Shown here: piece by piece, positions 24,276 to 30,989 of the stretch | Position numbering within the stretch: position 1 is the stretch's first letter | Layout: the number at the start of each line of letters is the position of its first letter | Assembly: GCA_017537245.1 (NCBI GenBank) | Contig: JAFYLD010000014.1 | Coordinates: 1-38,655 of the forward strand | Length of the DNA stretch: 38,655 bases | From: Clostridia bacterium | Lineage (GTDB): Bacteria > Bacillota > Clostridia > Oscillospirales > Acutalibacteraceae | Direction: 5' to 3' | Position numbers and translations under genes: made by a program | Notes under the pieces: generated by a model | What the model saw: only the letters and a program-made list of their open reading frames with translations | Told to the model about the DNA's origin: nothing | The model's database searches: none

Positions 24276-24638
24276 TTATTTTTGCAAATATTTTTTAATC
24301 GCGTTAAATGATTCGTCGCTTATGTGATGCTCTATTTTACAAGCGTCATCTACCGCTGTTTCTTCGCTAACACCAAGTGAGATTAAAAACTCTGACAAAA
24401 CAGTGTGGCGTTGATACATTTTTTCGGCTATTTCGCGACCTGCGTCGGTAAGGGTTAGATAACCGTTTTTGTCGGCTTCGACAAACCCACCCTTTTTAAG
24501 CAGACTCATAGCGCGGCTAACACTAGGTTTTGAGTAACCTAAATGCTCGCAAACGTCAATAGAGCGCACGTTGCCCATTCGCTTATTTAACACGTATATA
24601 GACTCAATATACATTTCGCCCGATTCCTGCAAACGCAT
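24276..24638 (-). CDS. Short DtxR/MntR-family metal-dependent repressor
   Basis: A 120-residue regulator with an N-terminal winged helix (VRSIDVCEHLGYSKPSVSRAMSLLKKGGFVEAD) and a dimerisation/metal domain. It lacks the SH3-like third domain of classical DtxR, as MntR does. The residues at the primary metal site are of the DtxR/IdeR kind: Met9 in GEMYIESIY (MntR has Asp8), Cys100, Glu103 and His104 in DDACKIEHHIS. His78 follows in QRHTVLSEFL. This favours Fe(II) sensing (inference from family knowledge). The gene is divergent from feoAB, whose control region carries three GTTAGC-nnAGnCTAAC boxes. AGAGGTG precedes the ATG. Confidence 0.92.
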   Translation of the reverse strand: MRLQESGEMYIESIYVLNKRMGNVRSIDVCEHLGYSKPSVSRAMSLLKKGGFVEADKNGYLTLTDAGREIAEKMYQRHTVLSEFLISLGVSEETAVDDACKIEHHISDESFNAIKKYLQK

Positions 24639-24663
24639 AAAAACACCTCTTTTATATAAATAT

Positions 24664-24692
24664 ATATTAACACATTAATAAAAAAATTGCAA
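24664..24692 (-). promoter_or_regulatory. Promoter of the DtxR-family regulator gene
   Basis: On the minus strand TTGCAA (24687-24692), a 17-base spacer and TAATAT (24664-24669) lie 26 bases before the start codon. None of the feo-type boxes overlaps it. Confidence 0.65.
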
Positions 24693-24706
24693 GTATGGGC
24701 GTTTTG

Positions 24707-24775
24707 CGGACGAGCATTGCTCGTCCCTACAAAATAAACAAGAGACATATCGTAGGGGCGACCCGTGGTCGTCCG
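24707..24775. repeat. Nested palindromic element (MITE-like)
   Basis: CGGACGA (24707-24713) and TCGTCCG (24769-24775) bound the element. Inside are a GGACGAGC-ATT-GCTCGTCC hairpin (24708-24726) and the pair CCCTAC (24725-24730) and GTAGGG (24752-24757). The GC-rich ends contrast with the AT-rich surroundings. I recognise the pattern GTAGGGGCGACC...GGTCGTCCG as a type of short interspersed repeat in gut Clostridia. No open frame is present. Confidence 0.6.
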
Positions 24776-24819
24776 TTAATTTTTATAATATAATATTTGA
24801 AAAACTTGTAAAAAAGTGC

Positions 24820-24848
24820 TTGACAAATTGTGGTAAAAGGTGTAATAT
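24820..24848 (+). promoter_or_regulatory. Promoter of the feo operon
   Basis: A consensus TTGACA (24820-24825) and TAATAT (24843-24848) are spaced by 17 bases. The first iron-type box begins eight bases after the -10, over the expected transcription start. Confidence 0.88.
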
Positions 24849-24855
24849 AACCTGT

Positions 24856-24873
24856 GGTTAGCAAAGACTAACC
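24856..24873. promoter_or_regulatory. Feo operator box 1
   Basis: GGTTAGCAAAGACTAACC has perfect 6-base arms (GGTTAG/CTAACC) with a 6-base spacer. It covers the expected start site of feoA transcription, a repressor position. Confidence 0.8.
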
Positions 24874-24890
24874 GTTATTTTGTGAATTTG

Positions 24891-24908
24891 AGTTAGCATA
24901 GGCTAACC
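24891..24908. promoter_or_regulatory. Feo operator box 2
   Basis: AGTTAGCATAGGCTAACC differs from box 1 at three positions and lies exactly 35 bases downstream (start to start), within the feoA leader. Confidence 0.78.
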
Positions 24909-24930
24909 GAAAGAAAACGAGGTGAAACAA

Positions 24931-25149
24931 ATGAATTTAACCAATGCAGAAGTGGGCAAAGAATATACTGTGAAAAATATAATAACTTTTGACGATGAGT
25001 TAGATGCGTTTTTGTTTTCACTGGGGCTTTATAGTGGCGAGCCTATAACGGTTGTGTCAAGAAAGAAAAAGACCTGTATGGTGTCTATAAAAGATAGCAG
25101 ATATTGTATAGATAGCGCTCTTTGTGAGGCAATAGAAATTATCGAATAA
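24931..25149 (+). CDS. feoA: Ferrous iron transport accessory protein FeoA
   Basis: A 72-residue SH3-like FeoA protein. It shows the usual layout: LTNAEVGKEYTVKNI, then LGLYSGEPITVVSRKKKTCMVSIKDSRYCIDSALCEAIEI. FeoA is a small cytosolic partner that interacts with the FeoB transporter. The ATG at 24931 follows CGAGGTG by seven bases; the in-frame GTG at 24922 lies in that site and is rejected. Transcription starts from the promoter at 24820 under the two boxes. feoB follows after 48 bases that hold a third box. Confidence 0.93.
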   Translation: MNLTNAEVGKEYTVKNIITFDDELDAFLFSLGLYSGEPITVVSRKKKTCMVSIKDSRYCIDSALCEAIEIIE

Positions 25150-25164
25150 AAATTTTTACGATAT

Positions 25165-25182
25165 GGTTAGCGCAGACTAACT
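25165..25182. promoter_or_regulatory. Feo operator box 3, between feoA and feoB
   Basis: GGTTAGCGCAGACTAACT matches boxes 1 and 2 in all the conserved positions GTTAGC-nnAG-n-CTAAC. It ends three bases before the GGAGG site of feoB. Bound protein here could block elongation or an internal promoter. Confidence 0.75.
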
Positions 25183-25197
25183 TTGGAGGATGAATAT

Positions 25198-27177
25198 ATG
25201 AGAATTGCTTTAACCGGCAATCCAAACAGCGGTAAAACAACAATGTTCAACGCGCTTACCGGTTCTAACGAAAGGGTAGGTAACTGGGCAGGCGTTACGG
25301 TAGATAAAAAAGAAGGACATCTAAAAAAAGCTTTTTATGATGGTGATGAAAAGCTTGTAGTGGTTGACCTTCCTGGTGCTTATTCTATGTCGCCGTTTAC
25401 CAGTGAAGAGTGCGTTACAAAAGAGTATGTAATAAATGAAACACCCGACGTTATTATAAATATTGTCGACGCTACAAATCTTAGTCGTAGCTTGTTTTTT
25501 ACCACTCAACTTTTAGAACTAAAAATTCCTATGGTTGTGGCGCTTAATAAAAGCGATATTAACGACAAAAAGAAAACCGTAATCGACGTCAGTTTGCTTT
25601 CGCAAAAGCTTTCATGCCCAGTTGTAGAAACTATTTCTACCTCGTCAGACGGACTTGAAAAAGTTATCGAAACTGCTGTTGCACAAATCGGCAAGCCGCA
25701 GTCAGCGCCTTACGTTCAAGACGAAATTGACCAGAGTGATAAAGAGGCGGTAATTTCTGCCGACCGCAAACGATTTGAATTTGTAAAAAATATTGTACGC
25801 TCGGTAGAAACGCGCGAAGTACTTACAAAAGATAAAAATTTTGGTGACAAGATAGACGCTTTTTTAACTAATAAATGGCTTGGTATTCCGATTTTTGCGG
25901 TTGTTATGTTTTTGGTGTTCCAGATATCGCAGGTTTGGGTTGGCACACCTATTGCAGACGTGCTTGTCGGCTGGATCGAAAGTTTTCAAGAGTGGGTAGC
26001 GGGATTTATTACTAGTCCTTTATTGTCGGCAATTGTTGTTGACGGTATCATCGGCGGCGTTGGCGCGGTTGTGGGATTTTTGCCACTTGTAATGGTTATG
26101 TATTTCCTAATAGCACTTTTGGAAGATTGCGGTTATATGTCACGCGTGGCGGTTGTGCTTGATCCAATTTTTAAAAAGGTTGGGCTTTCGGGCAAATCGG
26201 TAATTCCGTTTGTTATGACTGTCGGTTGTGCAGTGCCGGGTATTATGGCGAGCCGCACCATTCGTAACGAGCGTGAGCGCAGAGCCACCGCAATGCTTGC
26301 TCCATTTATGCCTTGTGGCGCAAAGATTCCCGTTATAGCGCTTTTTGCGGGCGCATTCTTTAACGATGCGGGTTGGGTTAGCACGGTTTGTTATTTGTCG
26401 GGCATAATACTCATATTCTTTGGCGCGTTACTTGTAAATATGATTACAGGCAATAGCCGTAAAAAGTCATACTTTATTATCGAGATTCCCGAATATAAAA
26501 TTCCGTCTTTTTGGGGTGCGTTTAAGTCAATGTGTTCCCGCGGTTGGGAATATATTGTAAAAGCGGCTACTATTATCTTGCTTTGCAATATGGCGGTTCA
26601 ACTTATGCAAAGCTTTACTTGGAAATTTACCGAGGTTGCCACTGCAGACGAGTCTATACTTGCCGCTATTGCTTCTCCAATCGCGTATTTGTTAGTTCCC
26701 GTAGTTGGCGTGCTTTCTTGGCAACTTGCAGCAGCGGCAGTTAGCGGATTTATAGCAAAAGAAAACGTTGTAGGCACGTTGGCGGTTTGTTTTTCGATAA
26801 CCAAGTTTATCGACACCGAGGAATTAGCACTCGTTAGTGGCTCTAGCGAGGTTGCGGCTGCAATGGGACTTACAAAAGCGGCGGCGCTTGCGTATCTAAT
26901 GTTTAATTTATTTACTCCACCTTGCTTTGCGGCAATCGGCGCAATGAGATCCGAAATGAAGAGCGCCAAGTGGCTTTGGGGCGGCATTGGTTTGCAACTG
27001 GGTATAGGCTACACAGTATCGTTCTTTGTTTATCAAATCGGCACTCTTATCGCAAGCGGAAGTCTTGGTATAGGTTTTATACCCGGACTTGTAGCGGTTG
27101 TGATAATGGTAGTTTTTGTGGCGTTGTTAATTCTAAATACTAATAAAAAGTTAAAAGTAGCAAAGCAAAAATCTTAA
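25198..27177 (+). CDS. feoB: Ferrous iron transporter FeoB
   Basis: A 659-residue membrane GTPase that imports Fe(II). The N-terminal G domain shows G1 GNPNSGKT (7-14), G2 VGNWAGVTV, G3 DLPGAYS (57-63) and G4 NKSD (117-120). Two Gate (nucleoside-recognition-like) repeats follow, with conserved segments such as EDCGYMSRVAVVLD and VGCAVPGIMASRTI. Gate 2 contains FIAKENVVGTL. The C-terminus has the final helices. The first G1 Cys of many FeoB proteins (GNPNCGKT) is Ser here. The ATG at 25198 has GGAGG eight bases upstream. It is followed by a Cys-rich partner gene. Confidence 0.97.
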   Translation: MRIALTGNPNSGKTTMFNALTGSNERVGNWAGVTVDKKEGHLKKAFYDGDEKLVVVDLPGAYSMSPFTSEECVTKEYVINETPDVIINIVDATNLSRSLFFTTQLLELKIPMVVALNKSDINDKKKTVIDVSLLSQKLSCPVVETISTSSDGLEKVIETAVAQIGKPQSAPYVQDEIDQSDKEAVISADRKRFEFVKNIVRSVETREVLTKDKNFGDKIDAFLTNKWLGIPIFAVVMFLVFQISQVWVGTPIADVLVGWIESFQEWVAGFITSPLLSAIVVDGIIGGVGAVVGFLPLVMVMYFLIALLEDCGYMSRVAVVLDPIFKKVGLSGKSVIPFVMTVGCAVPGIMASRTIRNERERRATAMLAPFMPCGAKIPVIALFAGAFFNDAGWVSTVCYLSGIILIFFGALLVNMITGNSRKKSYFIIEIPEYKIPSFWGAFKSMCSRGWEYIVKAATIILLCNMAVQLMQSFTWKFTEVATADESILAAIASPIAYLLVPVVGVLSWQLAAAAVSGFIAKENVVGTLAVCFSITKFIDTEELALVSGSSEVAAAMGLTKAAALAYLMFNLFTPPCFAAIGAMRSEMKSAKWLWGGIGLQLGIGYTVSFFVYQIGTLIASGSLGIGFIPGLVAVVIMVVFVALLILNTNKKLKVAKQKS

Positions 27178-27191
27178 TTTATGGTGATTTT

Positions 27192-27344
27192 ATGAAACTT
27201 GGGGACTACGTAATATTAGGAATTGTAACAATGATAGTAGTTGCAGTTATAACCTATATTATAAGGCAAAAGAAAAAAGGCGTTAAGTGCATTGGTTGCC
27301 CTCACGGAAAAAGTTGTAGTAATTGTAACTGTAAAAATAAATAA
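27192..27344 (+). CDS. FeoB-associated Cys-rich membrane protein
   Basis: A 50-residue protein, MKLGDYVILGIVTMIVVAVI onward, with one N-terminal membrane helix (about 6-24) and a basic stretch QKKKGVK. The Cys-rich tail is CIGCPHGKSCSNCNC, with five Cys and one His. This layout is the known FeoB-associated Cys-rich family, thought to assist iron transfer at FeoB. The gene begins 14 bases after feoB, with only a weak GGTGA before its ATG, consistent with coupling to feoB. Function in detail is unproven. Confidence 0.9.
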   Translation: MKLGDYVILGIVTMIVVAVITYIIRQKKKGVKCIGCPHGKSCSNCNCKNK

Positions 27345-27352
27345 CGAGTTTT

Positions 27353-27396
27353 AATTTCCTGCAACTTTTATTTTAGTTGTAGGAAATTTTATTTTA
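27353..27396 (+). terminator. Terminator of the feo operon
   Basis: AATTTCCTGCAAC (27353-27365) pairs with GTTGTAGGAAATT (27376-27388) with one G-T pair. A 10-base loop lies between them and TTATTTT follows. Confidence 0.85.
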
Positions 27397-27403
27397 ATAA
27401 TAT

Positions 27404-27432
27404 TTGATTTATTCATAAATATATGGTAAAAT
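27404..27432 (+). promoter_or_regulatory. Promoter of the cardiolipin synthase gene
   Basis: TTGATT (27404-27409), a 17-base spacer and TAAAAT (27427-27432) lie 40 bases before the start codon, directly after the feo terminator. Confidence 0.7.
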
Positions 27433-27471
27433 TGTATATATAAATTACATATACATAGGAGGTGCAACAAA

Positions 27472-29010
27472 ATGAAACCAAAAGTTAAAAATGTGCGTGG
27501 TATACCGTTTCCGACCCACATAATGTATTCTATGATTTCGCTTATCGTGCAAATCATGGTATTTGCTCTTGCTTTATACGGTTTAGAAGAACATTATTTT
27601 TGGGTTACGTTAGTTTCTAGAACTCTCGCTTTTGTTACAGTATTTTATATTATAAACAAAAGCGGCAAGTCAAGTTATAAAATACTTTGGATAATCTTCA
27701 TTTTGGTAGCACCTATATTTGGCGTAGTAGCGTATGCGTTGCTTGGTGGTGGACGTGTTATGCCACACGTTAAAAAGCGAATGCACAAATGCCAAAAGAA
27801 ATATATTGAAAAACTACCCGACGATACCGACATTCGTGAAAGTTTGCGTTATAGTGAGGGACTTAACTCTCGTCAGGCAGATTATTTAACGCTTGAGTCG
27901 GGTTATCCGCTTTATAAAAATTCATCATCAGAATTTTTAGCTCCGGGCGAGGTGTTTTTTCCTAGATTTTTGGAAGAACTTCAAAAAGCGCAAAAATATA
28001 TTTATATCGAGTTCTTTATTCTTGCCGAAGGTAAAATGTGGTCATCGATATACGAGATACTTGAACGCAAAGCGCGTGAAGGTGTGGAAATCAAGGTTAT
28101 ATTTGATGACTTTGGTTCTATTAAACGTCAAAACAGAAGCTTTATAAAGCGACTTCGCAGACGTGGTATTCAAGTAGCGGTATTTAACAAAATTCGTCCT
28201 TCGATAGACGTTTTTATGAATAATCGTAACCATAGAAAAATAGTGGTTATTGATGGTGAAGTGGCAGTTACCGGTGGTATAAATATTGGTGACGAATATA
28301 TAAACAAAATTGACCGCTTTGGCTATTGGATGGATTGCGCGGTAATTATTAAGGGTGACGCAGTAAAGAGCTTTTTGGCAATGTTTTGCAGTATGTGGGA
28401 ATTTACAACGCGCAAGCCTATCGATATGTTAGCCCACGTATCTAAAGAAAAATCGTTTGAAAAAGGTTTTATGTTGCCGTATGCCGACGATCCGCTTAGT
28501 AACAAAAATCACGGCGAAGGAATTTATATGCAAATAATAAATTCTGCGCAGCGATACGTTTATATTACTACGCCGTATTTGATAATCGATAATTCCATGA
28601 AAGAATGTCTGCGCCTTGCAGCAAAGTCTGGCATAGACGTGCGAATTATCACACCACACGTTCCTGATAAGTGGTACGTTCATCCGGTTACACAATATAA
28701 CTATTACGATTTGTTAGAAGCGGGTGTTCGTATCTATGAATACACACCGGGATTTATTCATTCAAAGTTATTTGTATCTGATGACAAGGTTGCAACAGTA
28801 GGTACAATCAATATGGATTATCGCAGCTTTATAATGCACTTTGAGTGCGGTGTATGGATGTGCGATAATAAAACCGTATTTGATATAAAAGAACATTTCA
28901 ACACACTTCTTTTGCAGTGTGAGGAAATGACGCTTCGCAAAATGAAGAAATCAACTATCTTTACAAGACTAAAACGTGCAATTTTACACTTTTTTGCGCC
29001 GTTTATGTAA
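27472..29010 (+). CDS. cls: Cardiolipin synthase (phospholipase D family)
   Basis: A 512-residue membrane enzyme that joins two phosphatidylglycerol molecules into cardiolipin and glycerol. Two or three N-terminal helices (about 15-95) anchor it. Two phospholipase D domains follow with HKD motifs HRKIVVIDGEVAVTGG and HSKLFVSDDKVATVGT, each matching H-x-K-x4-D. Length and layout match bacterial ClsA-type enzymes. A GGAGGTG site lies eight bases before the ATG. It has its own promoter; no terminator is obvious before the next small gene. Confidence 0.96.
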   Translation: MKPKVKNVRGIPFPTHIMYSMISLIVQIMVFALALYGLEEHYFWVTLVSRTLAFVTVFYIINKSGKSSYKILWIIFILVAPIFGVVAYALLGGGRVMPHVKKRMHKCQKKYIEKLPDDTDIRESLRYSEGLNSRQADYLTLESGYPLYKNSSSEFLAPGEVFFPRFLEELQKAQKYIYIEFFILAEGKMWSSIYEILERKAREGVEIKVIFDDFGSIKRQNRSFIKRLRRRGIQVAVFNKIRPSIDVFMNNRNHRKIVVIDGEVAVTGGINIGDEYINKIDRFGYWMDCAVIIKGDAVKSFLAMFCSMWEFTTRKPIDMLAHVSKEKSFEKGFMLPYADDPLSNKNHGEGIYMQIINSAQRYVYITTPYLIIDNSMKECLRLAAKSGIDVRIITPHVPDKWYVHPVTQYNYYDLLEAGVRIYEYTPGFIHSKLFVSDDKVATVGTINMDYRSFIMHFECGVWMCDNKTVFDIKEHFNTLLLQCEEMTLRKMKKSTIFTRLKRAILHFFAPFM

Positions 29011-29017
29011 AAAACAC

Positions 29018-29046
29018 TTGACATTTGATGAAAAAAAGTGGATTAT
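29018..29046 (+). promoter_or_regulatory. Candidate promoter of the 51-residue membrane protein gene
   Basis: TTGACA (29018-29023) is perfect; the best -10 at 17 bases is GATTAT (29041-29046), with TATTAA three bases further as an alternative. Confidence 0.5.
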
Positions 29047-29082
29047 TAAGTAGGAGTATAAATTTTTAGGAGGTATTTCATA

Positions 29083-29238
29083 ATGAAAGGATTTTTTAAA
29101 TTTGTAGGTGCTGTAGTAGCTATCTTTGCGGCTGTTGTTGGTCTACTCATGATTTTTGACCGAGTAACACAAAAGAATAGAGTTAAAGACGGTTATCTCG
29201 AGTGTGAAGTGCCTGGCGTAGAAGATATTGAAGATTAA
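29083..29238 (+). CDS. Small single-pass membrane protein (51 residues)
   Basis: An open frame of 51 residues starting MKGFFKFVGAVVAIFAAVVG, with one hydrophobic helix (about 5-24). A short soluble tail ends in acidic residues (LECEVPGVEDIED). AGGAGG lies nine bases before the ATG, a promoter is found upstream and a strong terminator seven bases downstream, so the frame is very probably translated. No family is recognised. The acidic Cys-containing tail and basic juxtamembrane stretch (TQKNRVK) are its only distinctive features. Confidence 0.75.
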   Translation: MKGFFKFVGAVVAIFAAVVGLLMIFDRVTQKNRVKDGYLECEVPGVEDIED

Positions 29239-29244
29239 TTTTTT

Positions 29245-29283
29245 AGCAGTATGACAAGTTGAGTTGTCATACTGCTTTTTTTG
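29245..29283 (+). terminator. Terminator of the small membrane protein gene
   Basis: AGCAGTATGACAA (29245-29257) pairs perfectly with TTGTCATACTGCT (29264-29276), followed by TTTTTTT. Confidence 0.95.
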
Positions 29284-29288
29284 TTGTC

Positions 29289-29315
29289 ATAATATATGCA
29301 ATTCTAGAATACATT
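29289..29315 (+). promoter_or_regulatory. Candidate sigma-E promoter of the SipL-like gene
   Basis: ATAAT (29289-29293), a 14-base spacer and AATACATT (29308-29315) resemble the mother-cell sigma-E pattern ATATT/CATACAnT (6 of 8 in the -10). No good sigma-A promoter is seen, and the gene product is a spore-coat-type protein. Confidence 0.42.
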
Positions 29316-29346
29316 TAAGTAAAAGTGTTTTTGGAGTGGTATATAG

Positions 29347-30879
29347 ATGGAACATAAAATTTTAAAAACGAGTATATTTAGCCTTGATACAATTTTTTGC
29401 GGTTCGGCAGAACAGGCGATTGATATAGACTTTACTTTGCCGGATTATTATGTAGATATATCTAAGATTCTAAAATGTAGAGCCGTATCACGAATATCGT
29501 CTAAAAGCATTAATGGTGATCGTGTTTTAGTAGAGGGATGCGTTACGATAACGGTAATTTATTGTGGAAATGACAACACTATTAGCTCTTATGAGCATCA
29601 ATATCCTTTTTCAAAAAGCATTGAAACAGGGGTTGATTTAGATGGTTGTATCTTAAACGCAAAAACAAAGTGCGAATACATAAACTGTCGCGCTATAACG
29701 AGTAGAAAAATCGACGTTCACGGAGCGGTAGGAATATACGTTAAACTTATGCGACGAAGTCGTGCTGATATAATATCTGATTTTGATGATGATAACCTAG
29801 AACTTTTACGCGGGACGGTGCCGGCTACAATTCCGTTGGGTTGCGCTGAAAAGTATTTAAACATAGAGGAAGAAATAGAACTAGGCTCGGGTCAACCAGA
29901 TATAGGCTGTATCATAAGATATGACGCAGATGCTACTATAACCGATAGTAAAATTATGGCCGGCAAGTCGGTGGTAAAAGGACAGTTGAACGTAAAATTG
30001 CTATATTCGCCCGAAAATGAAAATACGCCACAAATCGTGAGATATCAGTTGCCTTTTAGTCAATTGATAGAAGTTGATGGTATAGGTGATGGTTGCGATT
30101 GCGATTCGAGCGTTGGTATTGCGCAACTAGAAATAAAACCTAGAATATCGGCGTCGGGCGAGTGTAGACAACTGTTGCTTTCGGCAAAACTACTTATTAC
30201 AAGCGAGTGTTGTTGCAACAACGACGTAGAGGTAATACTAGACGCGTATTCACGCAAATTTGAGGCAAACGTAGATAAAAACGAAGTGTGTATCAATAAG
30301 ATTTATGAAAACGTAAATCAAAACTTTAATTGTAAAAGAGAATTCGATTTTTCAGAAGGAAGTTTGTGTTCGGTTTTAGATATGTGGTGCGAGGTAGGCT
30401 CTGCCAACGTTAAATTTGAAGAAAATATGATGCGTGTTTTTGGTAACGTAATAGCATATATTATAGCAAATGATTGTGATGAAACTCCTGTATTTTATGA
30501 AAAAGAAATTGAATTCGAGTTTTGTCATCCTATGAATATAGACGGTGAGTTTACGTCCTTGCCACAAATTACGGTAATGGGAGCAAACTATATGCTGTCG
30601 GGTGACAACTCAATGGAAATTAGGGTGGAACTTAACGTTGCGGCCGCGATTTATAGATGTAGTAACGTGTCGTTAATTACCAATATAAATATTGATGATG
30701 CAAAGTTGTGCGATAAAGATAATAGGGGAGCTATGACTATTTATTATGCCACAGAGGGCGAAAAAGTATGGGACATAGCAAAAAAATATTGTGCTAAAGT
30801 AGATGAAATCAAGCAAATGAACGAGTTGACTCAAGACGTTATAACTGGCGATAAAATGATTTTGATTTCTAATAGTTAA
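29347..30879 (+). CDS. sipL: SipL-like spore morphogenesis protein (DUF3794/SPOCS plus LysM)
   Basis: A 510-residue protein built of repeated DUF3794 (SPOCS) modules. The first (about 1-140) shows VEGCVTITVIYCG and VHGAVGIYVKL, and others span about 150-290 and 320-445. A C-terminal LysM domain (about 460-508: YYATEGEKVWDIAKKYCAKVDEIKQMNEL) follows. This order is that of SipL, the Clostridioides difficile partner of SpoIVA needed for coat assembly on the forespore. GGAG precedes the ATG. Together with sigG it supports sporulation. Orthology is inferred from architecture; other SPOCS-LysM proteins exist. Confidence 0.85.
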   Translation: MEHKILKTSIFSLDTIFCGSAEQAIDIDFTLPDYYVDISKILKCRAVSRISSKSINGDRVLVEGCVTITVIYCGNDNTISSYEHQYPFSKSIETGVDLDGCILNAKTKCEYINCRAITSRKIDVHGAVGIYVKLMRRSRADIISDFDDDNLELLRGTVPATIPLGCAEKYLNIEEEIELGSGQPDIGCIIRYDADATITDSKIMAGKSVVKGQLNVKLLYSPENENTPQIVRYQLPFSQLIEVDGIGDGCDCDSSVGIAQLEIKPRISASGECRQLLLSAKLLITSECCCNNDVEVILDAYSRKFEANVDKNEVCINKIYENVNQNFNCKREFDFSEGSLCSVLDMWCEVGSANVKFEENMMRVFGNVIAYIIANDCDETPVFYEKEIEFEFCHPMNIDGEFTSLPQITVMGANYMLSGDNSMEIRVELNVAAAIYRCSNVSLITNINIDDAKLCDKDNRGAMTIYYATEGEKVWDIAKKYCAKVDEIKQMNELTQDVITGDKMILISNS

Positions 30880-30883
30880 AATA

Positions 30884-30925
30884 AAAACACCGCGTTTGCA
30901 AACAAGTCAAATGCGGCGTTTTATA
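30884..30925 (+). terminator. Imperfect terminator after the SipL-like gene
   Basis: AAAACACCGCGTTTG (30884-30898) pairs with CAAATGCGGCGTTTT (30908-30922) with one mismatch and one G-T pair. The tail TTTTATATTTC is moderately T-rich. Confidence 0.75.
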
Positions 30926-30929
30926 TTTC

Positions 30930-30958
30930 TTGACAGTTTTGTTTATTTGGTGTAAAAT
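30930..30958 (+). promoter_or_regulatory. Promoter of the sugar dehydratase gene
   Basis: Perfect TTGACA (30930-30935), a 17-base spacer and TAAAAT (30953-30958) preceded by TG. Confidence 0.88.
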
Positions 30959-30989
30959 TATAATGTATCTTTATGTAAAGAGGGTTAAT

